DNA of 64,000 nucleotides. It comes from Euptelea pleiosperma (lineage: Eukaryota; Streptophyta; Magnoliopsida; Ranunculales; Eupteleaceae). This document shows, one piece after another, positions 22,201-35,814 of the stretch (positions are counted from its first letter, which is position 1; every line of letters begins with the position of its first letter). A model generated the notes under the pieces. It was not told the DNA's origin, did not search any database, and worked only from the letters and a program-made list of their open reading frames with translations. The translations under genes and the position numbers were made by a program. The stretch lies in contig CM068548.1 in assembly GCA_035048495.1 (NCBI GenBank), positions 5,454,469-5,518,468 of the forward strand. Reading direction: 5' to 3'.

Positions 22201-23400
22201 ATAATTAATAAGTGTTTAAATTATTAATATAAGTACTTGTATAATTGATTGAGTTTTAATTGTTGGGTGGGCCCATAGGGTCAATTTAGAGACCTTTTGA
22301 ACTTAAAAATAACCTTAAATAAAGTCTTATTTATACTTATGAATCTTGGGCCCATTTTTAACTCATAATTAATTTAAATGTAAGTTTTAGAGGACTGTTA
22401 AATACACTCCTTTGAAAGTTACAAACATTACTTAATAATAGAAACCAATTCCCTTTATTTTGGGTTAGTTAGAGCTACATGCATGGAATGGGGGAATCCC
22501 CCCTGATTCTAATAATTTTAGCTCATGGGATCGACATGGCTACCTTTGAAGTGAAAGATTTTAAATTTAAAATAATTCAAAATTTTAATATTTTTGAAAA
22601 TCAAACCAACTCATTTAAGGACTCAACATTAAAGATTTCATTCCACAAACATAATCACATTTGCCAAAATCGTGGAGAGCTTTAGGAAGAGAAAGTTTTA
22701 CTAAAAGTTAGATAACACTATTAAATAATAGAGAAAGCTCTAATAGACCTTCATCCGAAGCCCCTGATCACACTCGAGCTAGAAGGGAAAGTCGAAAAGG
22801 ACACCGAATAGAGTAACATCCTCATGGAGAGCCCGTCCGATCATTTTCAGAATTTACGAATTTTTCATTCTCTATTAAAGAATAGATTTGAGATAAATAT
22901 GTCATTGAAACAAGTTGAAATCACCATATAATGTTTATATTTGCGTTGTATTTATGATTATATGCTTGATTTATAAATTTCCGCTTTTGATTCACCTTTT
23001 TAAAATTTCATGTAAAAATCCATACACCGAAAGGCTGTCAATTTTTATTCATTATTATGTGCATTAGTAATTATATGATATTGATAACATGAGAGTGATA
23101 ATATGAGATTCATAAATATGATTAAGAATATTGCATGATGAATGTTAAAGCATAAGGATATGCTGGTATTATAATAATTTTCTCTGATTATAATGCCGTG
23201 GAGATGTATATCATTCGGTTAGTTTAGTATAAGAAGAACGATTTATTTTCAAACAAGAAAGGCGTAGAGCCTTTTGGTGAAAAGCCCTGAACCCCCACAG
23301 AAGAGCTTGCGAGCTGCTCCTGATGTGAGAAGAAAAAGACATCACGATGGATTATAGTATAAATACTTTAGGTTGTACATGGTTTATTTTTATTATTTAT
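22200..23400. repeat. Degraded LTR-like sequence, copy A
   Basis: Segments at 22260-22440 (GGTGGGCCCATAGGG, TTTTTAACTCATAATTAA) and 23255-23345 (AGGCGTAGAGCCTTTTGG, AAGCCCTGAACCCC) match copy B at 27305-27480 and 27940-28040 in the same order. The two copies look like LTRs of one old gypsy-type element or two related insertions. Confidence 0.45.
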
Positions 23401-24290
23401 ATCATGATTATTATTTTAAAATGTCAAACATGTATGAATAGAGTACGAGCATGATTAAGTATGATATGTTGAGTTTATACCTCGTATATACGTGTCCTGT
23501 GGTTTTTCAACTAAGTTTTGGCTCATGGCATTTGTCAGTACTTAGATATTGTAGAAGACGAGAACCCGAAGAGGGAGAAGCATTGAAGGATGAGTACGGG
23601 CTACGAATGATGGCTTTGTGGATAGAGGAGATGGTTCAGATGATATCTAGACATCATCACCATTAATGAACCTTGACTATTTTATTTTATTATTAAAGAA
23701 TGGGATTTGAGTCATTTCAAAGTTGTAAACCCTTTTTATTTTATTTTAGTGGTTAATTCTAGCCTTATTTGATTATGTAACAATTTTAATGAATTATATA
23801 ATTTCTTGATGATTTTTATCTTTATAACATGATAGAATGATATTTTTATTTAATTTAATCATGTTATTAAAAATATATGATTTAATGTATTAATGTAACT
23901 CACATGGAAAATCGACCCTAGATCGATAAATTTTTGTCATAAAAGATAATGGATAAAAAAGACAATGAAATTATACTCTAGACAGTATGTCAAAGTTAGA
24001 GGATAATTTCATTAGTCTTTTGATGATAGATTGTGACTATTGATCTAATCGATATAGATTCGTGCATCTGATGCATGACATATGAATTTAAGGAACTTAA
24101 TAAAATACGTTGTTAAATAATTCATCACATCGAGATTATTAGTTAACACATAAACATATGATAGACAACTTAAATTAAAGAGTTGATTATTTAATGATAT
24201 GATCATAATTGACATTAAAAAATTATACACTTATGCATAAACAATTGTAATCTAAGTTTAACCCTAAGTCAAATAAATAATCAATTTGTG
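23401..24290. other. Intergenic, AT-rich
   Basis: Continuation of old repeat sequence; no ORF with recognisable similarity. Confidence 0.4.
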
Positions 24291-24292
24291 TG

Positions 24293-24450
24293 ATCGAGTA
24301 CACCGAGAGGGAATCGAGACCACTGGGATAGGACTGAGTCTATTGGGGCAGAATCGAGTCCATTGGATTAAAATTGAATCCACTAAATACGACTGAGTTC
24401 ACTGGATTTAAGATTGAGTTCATTAGAATTGAGTTCACTAGACTTGAATA
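24293..24450. repeat. Minisatellite, about 16-18 bp unit
   Basis: About nine imperfect units of the type GA(A/C)TGAGTCCACTGGAT in one direction. Confidence 0.65.
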
Positions 24451-27204
24451 GTAATTATTAAATTTTTATTACACCCTGAATTTTGGGTAAACAGGCCAAT
24501 CCACGAGCATTTGGGTCGGGTCGGGTCGGGAACCCAAATTTTGAGTCGCGACAGTAAGTTAGTCATTTAATTAATTATATATGTCATCCATGTCTAGGGA
24601 GTATTAATGAAAGTATGGAGTACTCGTTATGTTCTAATAAATTTATTTGAGACATTATACGGTTCAGTGTCCACCTTTGCATTAATTATGAAAGCATTAA
24701 ATATCATTAATTATGAAACATTAAATGAGGGTGAGATAGACACCTTACTCCTTGCAAATTGTTGAGCTTTTAGAGGGAAATGAAAGTTACATTCTAGCAA
24801 CTCTCGAGACACTTGGTTTATATAAGGACACCTAGGTGATGAGTTACATGTACGTGTAGGGAAAACCAATATAAAGGAAGAGAATAGTTAAAGTCTAACT
24901 AGGCATAGTAGAGGGAAAAAAAATTCTCTCTCCTATTAATTGTGCAACCCTAAAAAGGGGGGCTGATGTGGACCCCGTCCATCCTAGTATAATTAATAGA
25001 ATATTATGAGAGTAATTTGGAGAGAAAGAGAGAGATTCTTGTCCCATTTTGATCGACCAATCATTGGATAGTGAAATGAATTTCACATTCTACATGGGCA
25101 AGTCAACTTTGAGAATGAGAACAACTCTCCTTCTTGCAAAATCGTCTCCCTTGTATACCTCACTATTATATTAAGCTTGAGAGAAGAGTAACCCGTCCAT
25201 GTTAATAAAAAATGTTCCCCTTTATATTTCTCATCTTGAACACCATCAAACCTTCATTAACCATTCCTACGCACCTCCATTATTAAGTGAACCCTTCCCT
25301 TTTTTAGAGAGAACCCAAAAAATGAAAAGAAAATAAGAAGAAAGAGTCCACTCTCGTAAAAATTTAATTTTTGTATAAATTGAGAGATAGGGTTCTCACT
25401 TCTCCATATGTGTGTATGATCGATTTTTTGTATATTTTTCTTCTATTATGTATGTACTTCTCTCAAATGAATTTCTCTACCTTGGAATGTATTTCTACTT
25501 GTTTTTAAAATATATTCTTTCATGCATGCTTTCCGGACAATCTTACATAACGTTATTTTCGGTTATTAAATCGATACATGCATGTATTTATTTACTCAAT
25601 AAATATATTATTTTTCTATCCATTATATGTTTCGATATGTATTTTATATGATTATTTTTTTATTGTGTACTAACCATGAGATATTGATCTATGGGTGAGC
25701 TTGTTGGCTCAAAATCATATAGAAAAATTGAGAATGCATAGACACTCGAAAAACAAGAAGGGCTTAGTGTCATAGGGTGAAAGGCTCCAAACCTCCTTTA
25801 AGCCTTGTGGTGAGTGAGTATTTAATGCACTGTATTGGGTTAGAAAATTGAGAATGTGGGGAACTCGAGAATGTTTAATACATTGCACCGGGTTGATCCT
25901 ATGATTATTTTTCTATTGTGTTGCTGTACATATCACCATATCTTTATCGATTGTTATTTTTCAATGTGTATTGCATGTGATTTTATTTTTTATTTATTAT
26001 TTTTTGAATTGCGTTTTAGAAGCATATTTTATCGGTCACCCCCCCCCCCACCCCCCAATGTCCACATTGTCATGCCCCAAACTTGAGATCCAAAAACCTA
26101 ACATGTGATCCAAGACTCAACCTGATATTCGTGGGTTGATTCGAATACCCAAAGCCAAGGCATGATGGTTAAAATAATAAAGATGGATCAAACATTAATC
26201 ATACTATCCGACTTGTCAACCAAGTTCAATTTAAATGAAAATAAACATAATAGACCAAAGTCAACCCTAGGTCAATTATGGTCAAACTTAAGTCAATAGG
26301 ATCAATGTTTCCAAAAACTTGACTTTAAACAAGTTTGAGGTTTAGGTTTCTACACCTAAAAACTAGATAATTTCAATTGGCAAATATCATATCTGGTTTG
26401 TTACAAATAAAAATGTGATGACTCAAAAGGTTATGGAACCTTAACTCACTAACGTTTATATGAAAAATATGTAAGCTTCAAAGTTATAGACCAGTCAAAG
26501 AGTTCATAACACTTTTTATGAAAAAAATTCTGAAGCTAATGAAAAAAATATAAATATTAAAAATAATTTTATAAAATTAATAAAAATTATTATTATGCAA
26601 GGCTAGTTGTGATTAGGGGTATAATTTGGTCTGCGACCTAATCTGGCCCACTAGTTGACCCAACCCATTAAGCCTTCAGGCTAGGCTCGGGCTTTGGAGT
26701 TGATCCCATGACGCCCCAGCCCGCTAAGGGTCGTGAAACTCCCTTAATGAACCACGCGGCTAGCTAAGCCACTCCCCCCCCCATTTCAAATTTAAAAGAA
26801 CTCCTCCCTCCCTAAATTTGAAGAAAATATTTAAACTCCCCCAAGCCATTTGAAATTGAGGTCATTAGGCGACATTAAGCCCCCCAACCCACAAATTTAA
26901 AAAAAGCCCCCTGCCATAAAATTTGAAATTCTAACCGTTTAGGGGGCTTAAAAGTTCATTTTACCCTTGCCCCAATTGCTATATTTTTAATTTGGGGGGT
27001 GGGGGGGGTAAAATGACCCTATTTACCCTTCCCCCAACATTAAAAAATAATAACATTAAGAGTAAATAGGATGATTTACCCAAAATCATTCCACGGTTAA
27101 TAATCAACTCATGAAAATGACTCCAATCAAATAATTAGAAATCACTAATCATGCTGATTTTTTTACGTACGTCTGCCTGCCTAGGGATGGCCAAACATCC
27201 TGTA
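24451..27204. other. Intergenic, old LTR fragments
   Basis: LTR-like starts at about 24465 (ATTACACCCTGAATTTTGGG) and 26067 (TTGTCATGCCCCAAACTTGAG) are typical of gypsy elements. A C-rich run is at 26040-26056. A leftover TIR-like sequence repeats at 27072-27190 and 37672-37790 (AAAATCATTCCACGGTTAA and following bases). No coding domain is preserved. Confidence 0.4.
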
Positions 27205-28060
27205 ACACCCTGAACATTTTTCAGTGTATTTAAAAATAAAATTCAACTATTTATTTATTTATATTAGGTATTACTGTTTACTTGTATGTTTGTTGAATTA
27301 TAATTATTAAGGTGGGCCTTTAAGACAAATTTATAGACTTTTTGGGCCTACAAATGACCTTAATTAAAGCCTAGTTGATACATATGAGTCTTAGGCCTAT
27401 TTTTGACTCATAATTAACCTAAAATAAGACTTTTAATAGGTTGATAAATTTATCCATTTTAAAGTGACAAAAATTATTATTAATTAATTGTTAAGAATAC
27501 TAGTACCACATCGGATGTGTGAAAAAGTTGAGGGCCTTAAGAACCTATAAATAGGAGTGAAGGCAAAAGGCTTTCAGGATTCCAAAAATCGTTGAGATCT
27601 TCTTTAAGAGGAGAAAATGTTATTTTATCAAGAAAGAAAAGTTAGAAAAAAATTAGCCGATTTTCTAAGTTCATGTGGGATAGAGTTTTTTTCATCTTGA
27701 TTTCTCTTTAATAATTAAGAGTCATTGATTTTTAACATTGATCAAGGGTTAAATCAACTCTCCATTAAAGTAAGTACACTCTTCTATAATTTTTTAATTA
27801 ATTAATTTGGGTTATACTTTCTATATATGTATTGCACTCGAATGTATTCGAATTTTAGAAATCTATTGAATGGTTAGATATTGAATTGCATACATTTTTG
27901 AAGTGTGGGATTGATCCCAATAGTTAAAAATTTTTAAGCAAAAAAGGCCTGGAGCCTTTAGATGCAAAGCCCTAAACCCCTGTAGAAGAATTCTTGGTTG
28001 AACTTCCCGGTGTGGGAAGGAGAAGAAGACCCATGGTGGGTTATTGGTTGCACATACTTA
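27205..28060. repeat. Degraded LTR-like sequence, copy B
   Basis: Begins CTGTAACACCCTGAAC, a common gypsy LTR start, and matches copy A in two blocks in order. No matching internal gag-pol was found between them. Confidence 0.45.
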
Positions 28061-29734
28061 TTAATTTTAAATCATAGTTTATTTTGAAATATTTGTTATT
28101 CTTGTTCCATACTTATACTCTGTGTAAAGAAATAATTAATCTTTTATTAAAAGTAATGGAGATTACAATGTTTGAAAGATGCTAGAAAATAAAGCAACAT
28201 AGATGCAACTATCTAGATAGAGAGAAGAGAGATAGAACTAAGTTTTAGAGAGAGAAAATGCAAAGAAGATAGAGAATCCTAGAGAAAGAGAGTAACTTAG
28301 AGATATCTAGAGAGAGACAAATGGAGAATGAGGGTTTTTAGAGAGAGAAACTAAAGAAAGAGAAAGTGAAGAAACAACAAGGGAACACTAGAAGGAGAAA
28401 CGGGAAATAGAGAGAGAAAGGGTCAAAGACTTACCATTGCACCTACCCATTCTGATTGGCCTTAGAGGAGGCCGTGATGATGAAGTGGGTGGACGGGATT
28501 AGCTAATAGCGGCATCTTGAAGAGCGGCCAGCAGGTAATTGTGGTTGTTGCACGTGCACTTGCAAGATGCACAGGCCTTGAGTTGGTGCACAGTACGTGA
28601 AGATGGAAGGAGTCAGCAACGTGGGAAAGGAGAAGATGGACGGTTGCTAGTTGTGGTAGTTCGTATGGCAGGCAGTGGAGATTGACTCTTCCCGAGTTGT
28701 AGTCCGGCCAGAATGCCGGTGAAGATGGTGGTGTTGCACACCGTAGGAGATGGCTTCAAGAGGAAAGAGAGAGAGCAGTGATGTAGATGCTGGAAATTGA
28801 TTTTCAGCCACCGGTGGTGGCAGCAGGTCGTGGAGGCGCTGGCTGCAAAGGGTGAGGACCGTGGAGGAGATTAGAGGGGTAGCAGCGTACGTGGTGGAGA
28901 TCTTGGTGGAGGCTGACGGCTTGTGGAGGAGAAGTGGATGAAGATGGCTGAGGCAGAAACGGCTGGTGCTAGGGGTGATTGTAGACAGCGGCGGTGATGG
29001 GGGTGACGCCCAACAATGGTTGAAGACCACGAACCAGGTTTGGTTCGTTAGGAGTGGAGAGGGTGTAGCAGGGGTGGAGTGGCGGTGGAAGAAGAGGAGA
29101 AGAAGGTGAAGGAGGAGAACGGTTTTTGCCGTTAAGTAGACCAGCAATGGTGGTTGCCGGACTGGTGTGAGATGGCCGGAGCGATGGTGGTGTTGGCAGC
29201 AGTGGAGATGATGGCAGCCCTCTCCTCCTATCCCTTTTCTTCCCTCCTCCTTTCTTTTCTTTTGTTTGTTTTCTATTCTGTTTTTTTTTTTTCTGTTGGG
29301 AAGAGATGGAGGAAGACGGTAAGAGAGAGGGGCGTTGTGGAACGTGGAGAGAGATGAGAGAAGAGAGTGGAAGAGATGCTAGCAAGCGAGGTGGACGGCT
29401 TGGGTTGCTGGCTATGAGGACGTTAATGGAGGGGTAAGGGGTGGCCAGCAAGAGAGAGATGGAAAAGACGGAGAACAAGGAGGAGGCGGCCGGAGTTGCT
29501 GCCTGCAACTCCGGCGAAGGAAAAGATGAAGAAGATGAAGAAGAGGAGGAAGAGAAAGAAGAAAAAGAAGGAGAAGAAGGAGAGGAAAACGTCAGGAAAG
29601 GTTTTGGGGAAGGAGAGAAAGAGATAGGAGGGGGATTAGGGTTCCTACGAACCCTTATCTTCCTCTTTAAAAAGCTCCCACTTTCTGTGATCCTCTGACT
29701 TGACCCGTACTTGGCCTGTATCTTCTAGTCATAG
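28061..29734. other. GA-rich repeat region without genes
   Basis: Purine-rich on the plus strand (AGAGAGAG tracts at 28210-28430; GAAGAAGATGAAGAAG-type at 29525-29585). The long frames on both strands are low-complexity and lack conserved domains; this resembles the leader of an LTR element. Confidence 0.5.
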
Positions 29735-30047
29735 CATGTTGGCTCTTTAAACTTTGATATTAGGCTTTTGTGGTTGATCGTGGGCCCGCAAGTCTCGAGA
29801 ATAATCCATTCAGGGTTTCCCGCGATAGAAAAAGCGCGTAATGAGACTTAATCAGAACAGCTTTATATCTAGACTTCCGAAAATGTGTTTAATGCATGTA
29901 AATATACTATTTCGTCCAGAAAAGTGTGTTCTACGCAATAGAATAGACTCTTACGTAGAAAAGTAGATAAATAGAGCATTTAACGTAGGAGGGTGCGATA
30001 ACGCTGAAAGAATAATTGCTTAAAATAAGCACTTTTGAGCGAATATC
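29735..30047. repeat. Direct repeat, left copy (LTR-like)
   Basis: Matches 32008-32311 over about 310 bases, including GTGTTCTACGCAA, GACTCTTACGTAGAAAAGT and CACTTTTGAGCGAATATCA. Confidence 0.75.
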
Positions 30048-30903
30048 ACATGGGAAGGTTGGCCATAAGAAGGGGGGTTTGGCCAAGTCTTGGTGGAGAA
30101 TGGAGGGGTGGCCATAGATGTACGATCTTCTCTCCTCTTCCCTTCTTCTTATTTCTTTTCTCTTTGTTTTGTTCTTTTCTTTTTTTTCTTGTTTTTTGGG
30201 TTTTTCTTAGTTGGAAGCAACCAATTTTTGCAAGGTAGAGGGCGAGTAGGAGATGGGAGGTACTGTCTTGAAAGCTCAAGGTAAGGTGAGGATCTCCAAG
30301 GAGATGGCAGTGGCGTTGAGCAGCAAGGGGAGGCCCACGGGCTGGATGTGCGTGATGGTGGCTGTTTGGAGTGAGGTGCTGCCCGGAGTGAATTCCTGGA
30401 GAAGGATGGAGGAGATGAAGACCGTGGAGATGAAGGTGCACGAGCTGTTTGCTGGTTTAGCAAACAGATAGGGACCCAATGAGAGGGCGTTACAGGCTGG
30501 CTGGAGATAGATGGGAGAAGCCTTTTTAACGGCCAGCAGTTTCTTGCGGATGGAGGAGGCGAACCAGACCTGCAAGAGGCAGCAACGAGGAGGGGCGCAC
30601 CAGGTTTGCACCCCTTCCTCCTTCTTCTTCTTCTTCTCTTCTATCCTCCTCTTCCCCCTTTTTTTTCTTTTCTGTCCGTTTTCTTTTGGTACCGAAAACG
30701 ACTGGAATTGTGGGAGGGATTAGAAGAGAAGCTATGGGAAAGAGAGGGAGAGAGGGACGTGCAAGCGGTAATGGCAGTGGGGTTGTTGCTGCAACAAGGC
30801 AGCATGCATCAATGAAGGCTGGAGAGGGGATGCTTCAAGAGAGAACGGCTGGGGTTTTTCTTGCCAAAAACTTGGAATGATGAAAACGTGGAGAAGAGAA
30901 GAA

Positions 30904-30953
<50 letters not shown>

Positions 30954-32007
30954 CTTTCTCTCTTTCTTTTCTTTATATAATGTAGGGTTTGGGGTGAATG
31001 GGAAAGAGGTGTGGAACTGTTGGATCCTGAGGTCAGATCGTGTGGGAGAAAGGTGAGAGGGTTCATGAAAACCGTTGGGTGGAGTGCACCATATCATTCC
31101 CTTCTCTTTCTTCTTTAGTTTTCTAACACTTTGATGCCTCCTCACTTGTCTCCTATTCCTGCCATATTAGTGGGTCCCATTACTTGTCAAAAATTGGAGA
31201 AGTTGCTTCCCATTGAATCACGTCCAGCCATGCCAATCATTTCCCAATTGTCCACTACATAATGTTTTTGTAAGGGAAATCCAACCATTTTCTTTGCTTA
31301 GAGAACATGCCCCTATCATTTCGGTTTAAGTCAAAACTTTTCTTATTTCTTTTGGAATATTACCCTTTATATCCACTATTAGCAGCAAATCTGCTTTGTT
31401 AACATACTCCTTGGAAACCATTCCTTGTAAGGGTATACGTCCAGCTCTTTTGAACACCACCCATGCTAACCATCTTGCTTCATCGTCACCCTTTGTAATA
31501 TAAACCATTCAATTTTGGGTGCTCCCCATCATGTGTACACACCATTGCGCATACTCCACATTTTCTTTGTAGATCAAGAACCAACAACTATTATTAGAAA
31601 TCACCTGGGTCCCATCTTTTAAGCACCTTCTCACAACTTTCAATAATGTAGCCACCATCGTGATGGTGATTCATCGGTTCAGCACTTCCATATGTGTTTG
31701 GTACTCAGACGTTGCTAATTCAAAATGGCCATCTTTGTTCATTGCTTGTTATTACTCTTACTTTGCCGACTTAGCAACTTGCGTTCTCTGAAGTAGCATC
31801 TCAATTTGGTGTTCCTCATGCCACCCAGTATCTGGGTTCATCTTGCATTAATTGTTGGATGCTTCTATATATGGCAACTGTGTGGGTCTCCTTTGATTCT
31901 TCTTCAAGCATCTTCCAATGACGATATTCATTCTTGGCCTGCAATTTGATGTCGTGACCACTAGTCTTTTATACTCTCATGATTGACCAATCTGTATCTT
32001 AATAAAA
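30048..32007. other. Region between direct repeats
   Basis: GA/CT-rich sequence to about 31130, then unremarkable sequence. A minus-strand frame at 31326-31508 (DDEARWLAWVVFKRAGRIPL, then ADLLLIVDIKGNIP) continues upstream through frameshifts but resembles nothing I know. Possibly the gutted interior of an LTR element. Confidence 0.35.
30911..30951. repeat. (GA)n microsatellite
   Basis: Twenty uninterrupted GA units. Confidence 0.95.
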
Positions 32008-32311
32008 TAGCATGCTGGCTTATTAAGCTTCTGTGCTTGATCGTAGGCCTGTCAGTCTCGAGAATTATCCGATCGAATTTTCTGCAATAATGAAAAAGTG
32101 CGTTATGAGACTTAATCAGAATGACTTTATATCTAGATTTTTAAAAATGTGTTTAATTCATTCAAATATACTATTTCATCCAGAAAAAGTGTGTTCTACG
32201 CAACAAAAAAGACTCTTACGTAGAAAAGTGGATAAATAAAACAGTTTTACGTAGGAGAGTGCAATAACGCTAAAAGGATAATTGCTTAAAATAAACACTT
32301 TTGAGCGAATA
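32008..32311. repeat. Direct repeat, right copy (LTR-like)
   Basis: Second copy of 29735-30047; the broken copia element begins immediately after it. Confidence 0.75.
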
Positions 32312-32362
32312 TCAATGATCAAAAGAACCTTTGATATATCGTAAAATACACTTAACCACAGT

Positions 32363-33240
32363 CTAATGAGTGGTGGTCGGGTAATGCATATATTGACATA
32401 CTTGCTTAACAACATAGGATAAGTCCGGACAAGTTAAGGTTAAATATTTTAAAGCCCCTACCACACTTCGATACTCGGTTGGATCATGGAGAGGGTCACC
32501 ATCAAATGGTTCCATTTTCTTCCACTTGCAGCTGGAGAAGAGCAAGGCTTAGCATTAGACATATTGGTGCATTTAAGGAGATCTAAGGCATACTTTCTTT
32601 GAGTTAAAGGTAACCCAGTTTTAGTAAAAATAGCTTCGAGACCCAAAAACTAGTGTAAGCGACCAAAATCCTTCATGAAAAAGAATTTCCCTAAGTTGGA
32701 AATCAGTTGTAGAAGATGTGCCTCACTATTTCCAGTGAGGAGAATGTCATTTATGTAAATCAATAACAAGATGGTGACCTCATTGAAATTAAAAGTGAAG
32801 AAAGAGTAATCGGCTCGAGATCCGATAAAACCAAAGTCTTCAAGCACTACCAAAAAGGGTCTTCAGAAAACCATTGAAACCAAGCCCTGGGTGCTTGTTT
32901 CAATCCATACAGATATCGATGGAGCCTACAAATGTGATTGGGAAACAAAAGGTCTTCAAAACCCCATGGTTGACGAATATAGACATCTTCGTTGAGATTG
33001 CCGTGAAGGAAAGCATTTTGAACTTCAAGTTGGCGTATCGGCCACTTTTGATGTCTAGCTAGAGCCAAAATAACCCGAATAGTAGTGTGCTTAATGACCA
33101 GGCTGTAAGTTTCTGTATAGTCAAGTCCTTATTGTTGATGGAATCCATTGGCTACAAGACGAGCCTTATAGCGTTCGATAGATCCGTCAAACTTCTTCTT
33201 TATCTTGTACACCCATTTATTAGAGAGTACATTTATGGCT
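32363..33240 (-). pseudogene. Copia-2 reverse transcriptase fragments
   Basis: Frames include RQLEVQNAFLHGNLNEDVYI, YGLKQAPRAWFQWFS, LLLIYINDILLTGNSEA and a downstream [20 protein letters not shown]. They are broken near 33069, 32850 and 32650. The catalytic YVDD is YIND. Confidence 0.88.
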
Positions 33241-33901
33241 GAAAATTTTGTACAAGAGACCACGTCCCACATTTCACAAGAGCATTACTTTCGTCACCCA
33301 TAGCTGATCGCCACTCTTGTTGTTTCATTGCTTGACTGAAGCAAGTTGGGTCAACCTGTTATGCAATAGAAGTAACTATTATAGCATAATTATGGTTTTG
33401 AACCCGAATACCTTATTTGTCGCGAGTAGTCATTGCATGAGTAGATGTCGTTGACAATGTTGGAGTGGGTTCAGGAATGATCGGTTCCTCTGGTGGAGTG
33501 GGATGCACATGGGAAGTAGGGATGGGCTCTGTGAGGGTCGGGAGAGGTGTAGGTGGTGATATGGGCATGGGTGACACTGACTCGGTGTCAAGATGAGTGG
33601 TGATGATTGGTTGTGAAGGTGGATCGGGTTAAATGGTCACAGGGGAAGATGCTTCCACTGGCGAACTTGTAGAGACCAATAATTATTGATATGGAAATTA
33701 ATGTTCATTGAACACGACATGGCGATATAAGTATACTCTCCCATTATCAACATATAAACACCTATATTCTTCATGATTAAGAGAATAACCCAAGAATATG
33801 CATCGTTTGGATCGAAACTGAAGTTTGTTATGATTATACGGACGAAGATAAGGAAAGCATGCACATCCAAATGTACGGAGAATAGTATAATCTGGAGGCC
33901 T

Positions 33902-34387
33902 TTAAAAAAAATTTTCATATGGAAACACATACTCCAAAAGTTTGGTTGGAAGACGATTTATAAGGAAAACATCTGTATTAAAGGCATCTACCCAATATTC
34001 ATGTGGCATGTTAGCATGAGCCAAAAGTGTAAGGCCCTTGTCAATAATGTGTCTATGCTTTCGCTCAACGGCTCCATTTTGTTCTAGAGTGTAAGGACAC
34101 GATAAATGGTGGAAAATACCATGTGGGGATAAATAAATGTTGAAACACATTTTGTTGACGAGTGTTCCCGTATTTACCACCTCCGTCAGTTTGCAGGGAT
34201 TTAATTTTACATGAAAAAAGATTTTCAATGCGAGACTTAAATTTTGCAAAGTCAATGTCTCATGTTTGAAGCGCATAGGAAAAATCCAACAGCATTTGTA
34301 GTAATCATCAACAAATAGCAAGTAATATTTTGAATCATTTATTGAATAATATGGGGATGTCCAAATATCAGAGTATACTAGTTCCAA
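33902..34387 (-). pseudogene. Copia-2 integrase core fragment
   Basis: Shows ELVYSDIWTSPYYS, YYLLFVDDYYKCCWIFPMR and LEQNGAVERKHRHIIDKGL, the copia integrase core. The second catalytic Asp region (EVVNTGT) is altered. 33240-33900 is the decayed integrase-RT linker. Confidence 0.88.
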
Positions 34388-34440
34388 AGGAGCAGAAGAA
34401 ACATAGCCTGATGCCTTAAATGGTAATCGAGAACTATTTC

Positions 34441-35000
34441 CTAAGGGACATGTATCACAAAAAAAATTACTTGTATTTTGCCTTGACGAGACAAGTTATG
34501 CTGATTTACAAGATGGTGCAAAACTGAAAATGCTGGATGGCCCAAACGATGATGCCAAACAGGATGAGAAACGCACACACCAATAAGAGCGAAAGGTTGA
34601 CTCTCTTTATTTTGAAGTTGACAAAGATTAATAGGATAAAGTCCATGGTCACTCTTGTCGCGGAAAAGCATCTTCCCCGTCATTTTGTCCTTAACAAAAA
34701 AACCAGCAGTGTCAAACACAAAATAACAATGGTTATCACAAGAGAATTGGTTAACCGATAATAAATTAGTAGAAACAAAGGGATTATACAAAATATTGTT
34801 CATTTGAAAATTTGAGGAATTTTGATGAACTTGGGAAGAACCAGTATGTGAGATTTTCAAACCTGAACCATTGCCAACGGCAACTTGATCCTTGCCATGA
34901 TACTCATTTTGAATGGAAAAATATGCAAGATCTTAGGTAATATGATTTGAACCACCATTGTCAGTATACCACGTCTGATCATCAATTGAAGTTGATTTTT
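34441..35000 (-). pseudogene. Copia-2 protease and pre-integrase fragment
   Basis: WYTDNGGSNHIT near 34960 is a damaged form of the protease motif; it is followed by SVNQFSCDNHCYFVFD and HPVWHHRLGHPAFSVLHHL, the pre-integrase zinc region. Confidence 0.85.
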
Positions 35001-35392
35001 CAATTGGAAGATATGAGTATGAGATTGTGAAGCACACCGTTTTCAAGAGATAACCATACGATACATGAGGTAGACCAGCGAGCCACTGTTGATAAAATCG
35101 TTGGAGTTAATGTTGCATTTATCCAACTTAAAATTGTCTGATATCGTTGCTGCCATTCGGAGTATGTAAGATTGATTGTGGTGGAGCGATTTCCATCCTT
35201 GTCGATAAAAAATTGTTCTGGACATGGTTTTGTTCCATCAACAAAACCTATCAAGTTCTTGCTTCGAAGAACCGGCAAAAATTGAGCTAGCCATAACGTG
35301 TAGTTATTCCGATCAAGCTTGATTGGAAGGATATGAGAGGTTTGAGAAGCTAGGGGTACCACGATCTCAGACGAAACAGATGAACAAGACAT
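35000..35392 (-). pseudogene. Copia-2 gag N-terminal fragment
   Basis: Begins MSCSSVSSEIV and contains IKLDRNNYTLWLAQFLPVLR and LIGFVDGTKPCPEQF, typical of copia Gag. It stops after about 130 codons where the remainder of gag is deleted. Confidence 0.85.
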
Positions 35393-35464
35393 CGTTAGAG
35401 AAAAAAAAAATTATAATATGATAACCAGGATAATTGAGTCACAAGACGTTGTGCTCTGATACCA

Positions 35465-35811
35465 TAAAATAAAGTACTAAAGAGGAATATGAGATTTTAA
35501 TTCTATACTCAAAACCGTAAGAAATAGAGATGAAGACCTTCCCTTTCTATAGTATTGTTACAGCCACAATCAAGGGATTATGATCCCAATCAATATACAT
35601 GATTCAAGGGATAGGATCCCATCGATAGATATGCACAATAGTTTGATACCAAAGACAGTTGATTACAATTATTTATCTAAGATGGCTAATTCAAATTGAG
35701 GCAGATATACGTTGCTATTTTGGTAAGCAACGACTCCGCACGTTTCCTATCTTGATGAGGAATGTTTCTTGCTTTGGTGAGGAATGATCTAGTGGATCAT
35801 TTGGTTGTCTA
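35465..35811. other. Probable 5' LTR region of copia-2
   Basis: Follows the primer-binding site, where the LTR should be. A GATCCC-containing repeat (35575-35612) is present. LTR boundaries cannot be set because the partner LTR is lost. Confidence 0.4.
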
Positions 35812-35814
35812 ATA

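Larger units (their letters stand above)
32317..35464 (-). mobile_element. Second Ty1-copia element, heavily degraded
   Basis: Gag, protease, integrase and RT fragments follow in order on the minus strand, with a primer-binding site TGGTATCAGAGC (35453-35464). The gag C-terminus including any zinc knuckle is deleted. The protease active site reads DNGG instead of DSGA. RT has YIND for YVDD. RNase H is missing: the element is cut at about 32317 next to the LTR-like repeat. Many frameshifts. Clearly older than the element in GLX1. Confidence 0.9.

Noticed and set aside
28647..29508. Two overlapping minus-strand frames of 166 and 179 codons rich in Pro, Ser and Leu
   Set aside because: Purine-rich repeat DNA on the plus strand gives stop-poor frames in both directions; no conserved domain, no splice-supported model.
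30046..30611. Several overlapping frames on both strands
   Set aside because: Same low-complexity CT/GA-rich LTR-leader-like sequence; mutually exclusive and without similarity to known proteins.
30732..31145. Minus-strand frames with long SLSLSL stretches
   Set aside because: Translation of the (GA)n microsatellite; low complexity only.
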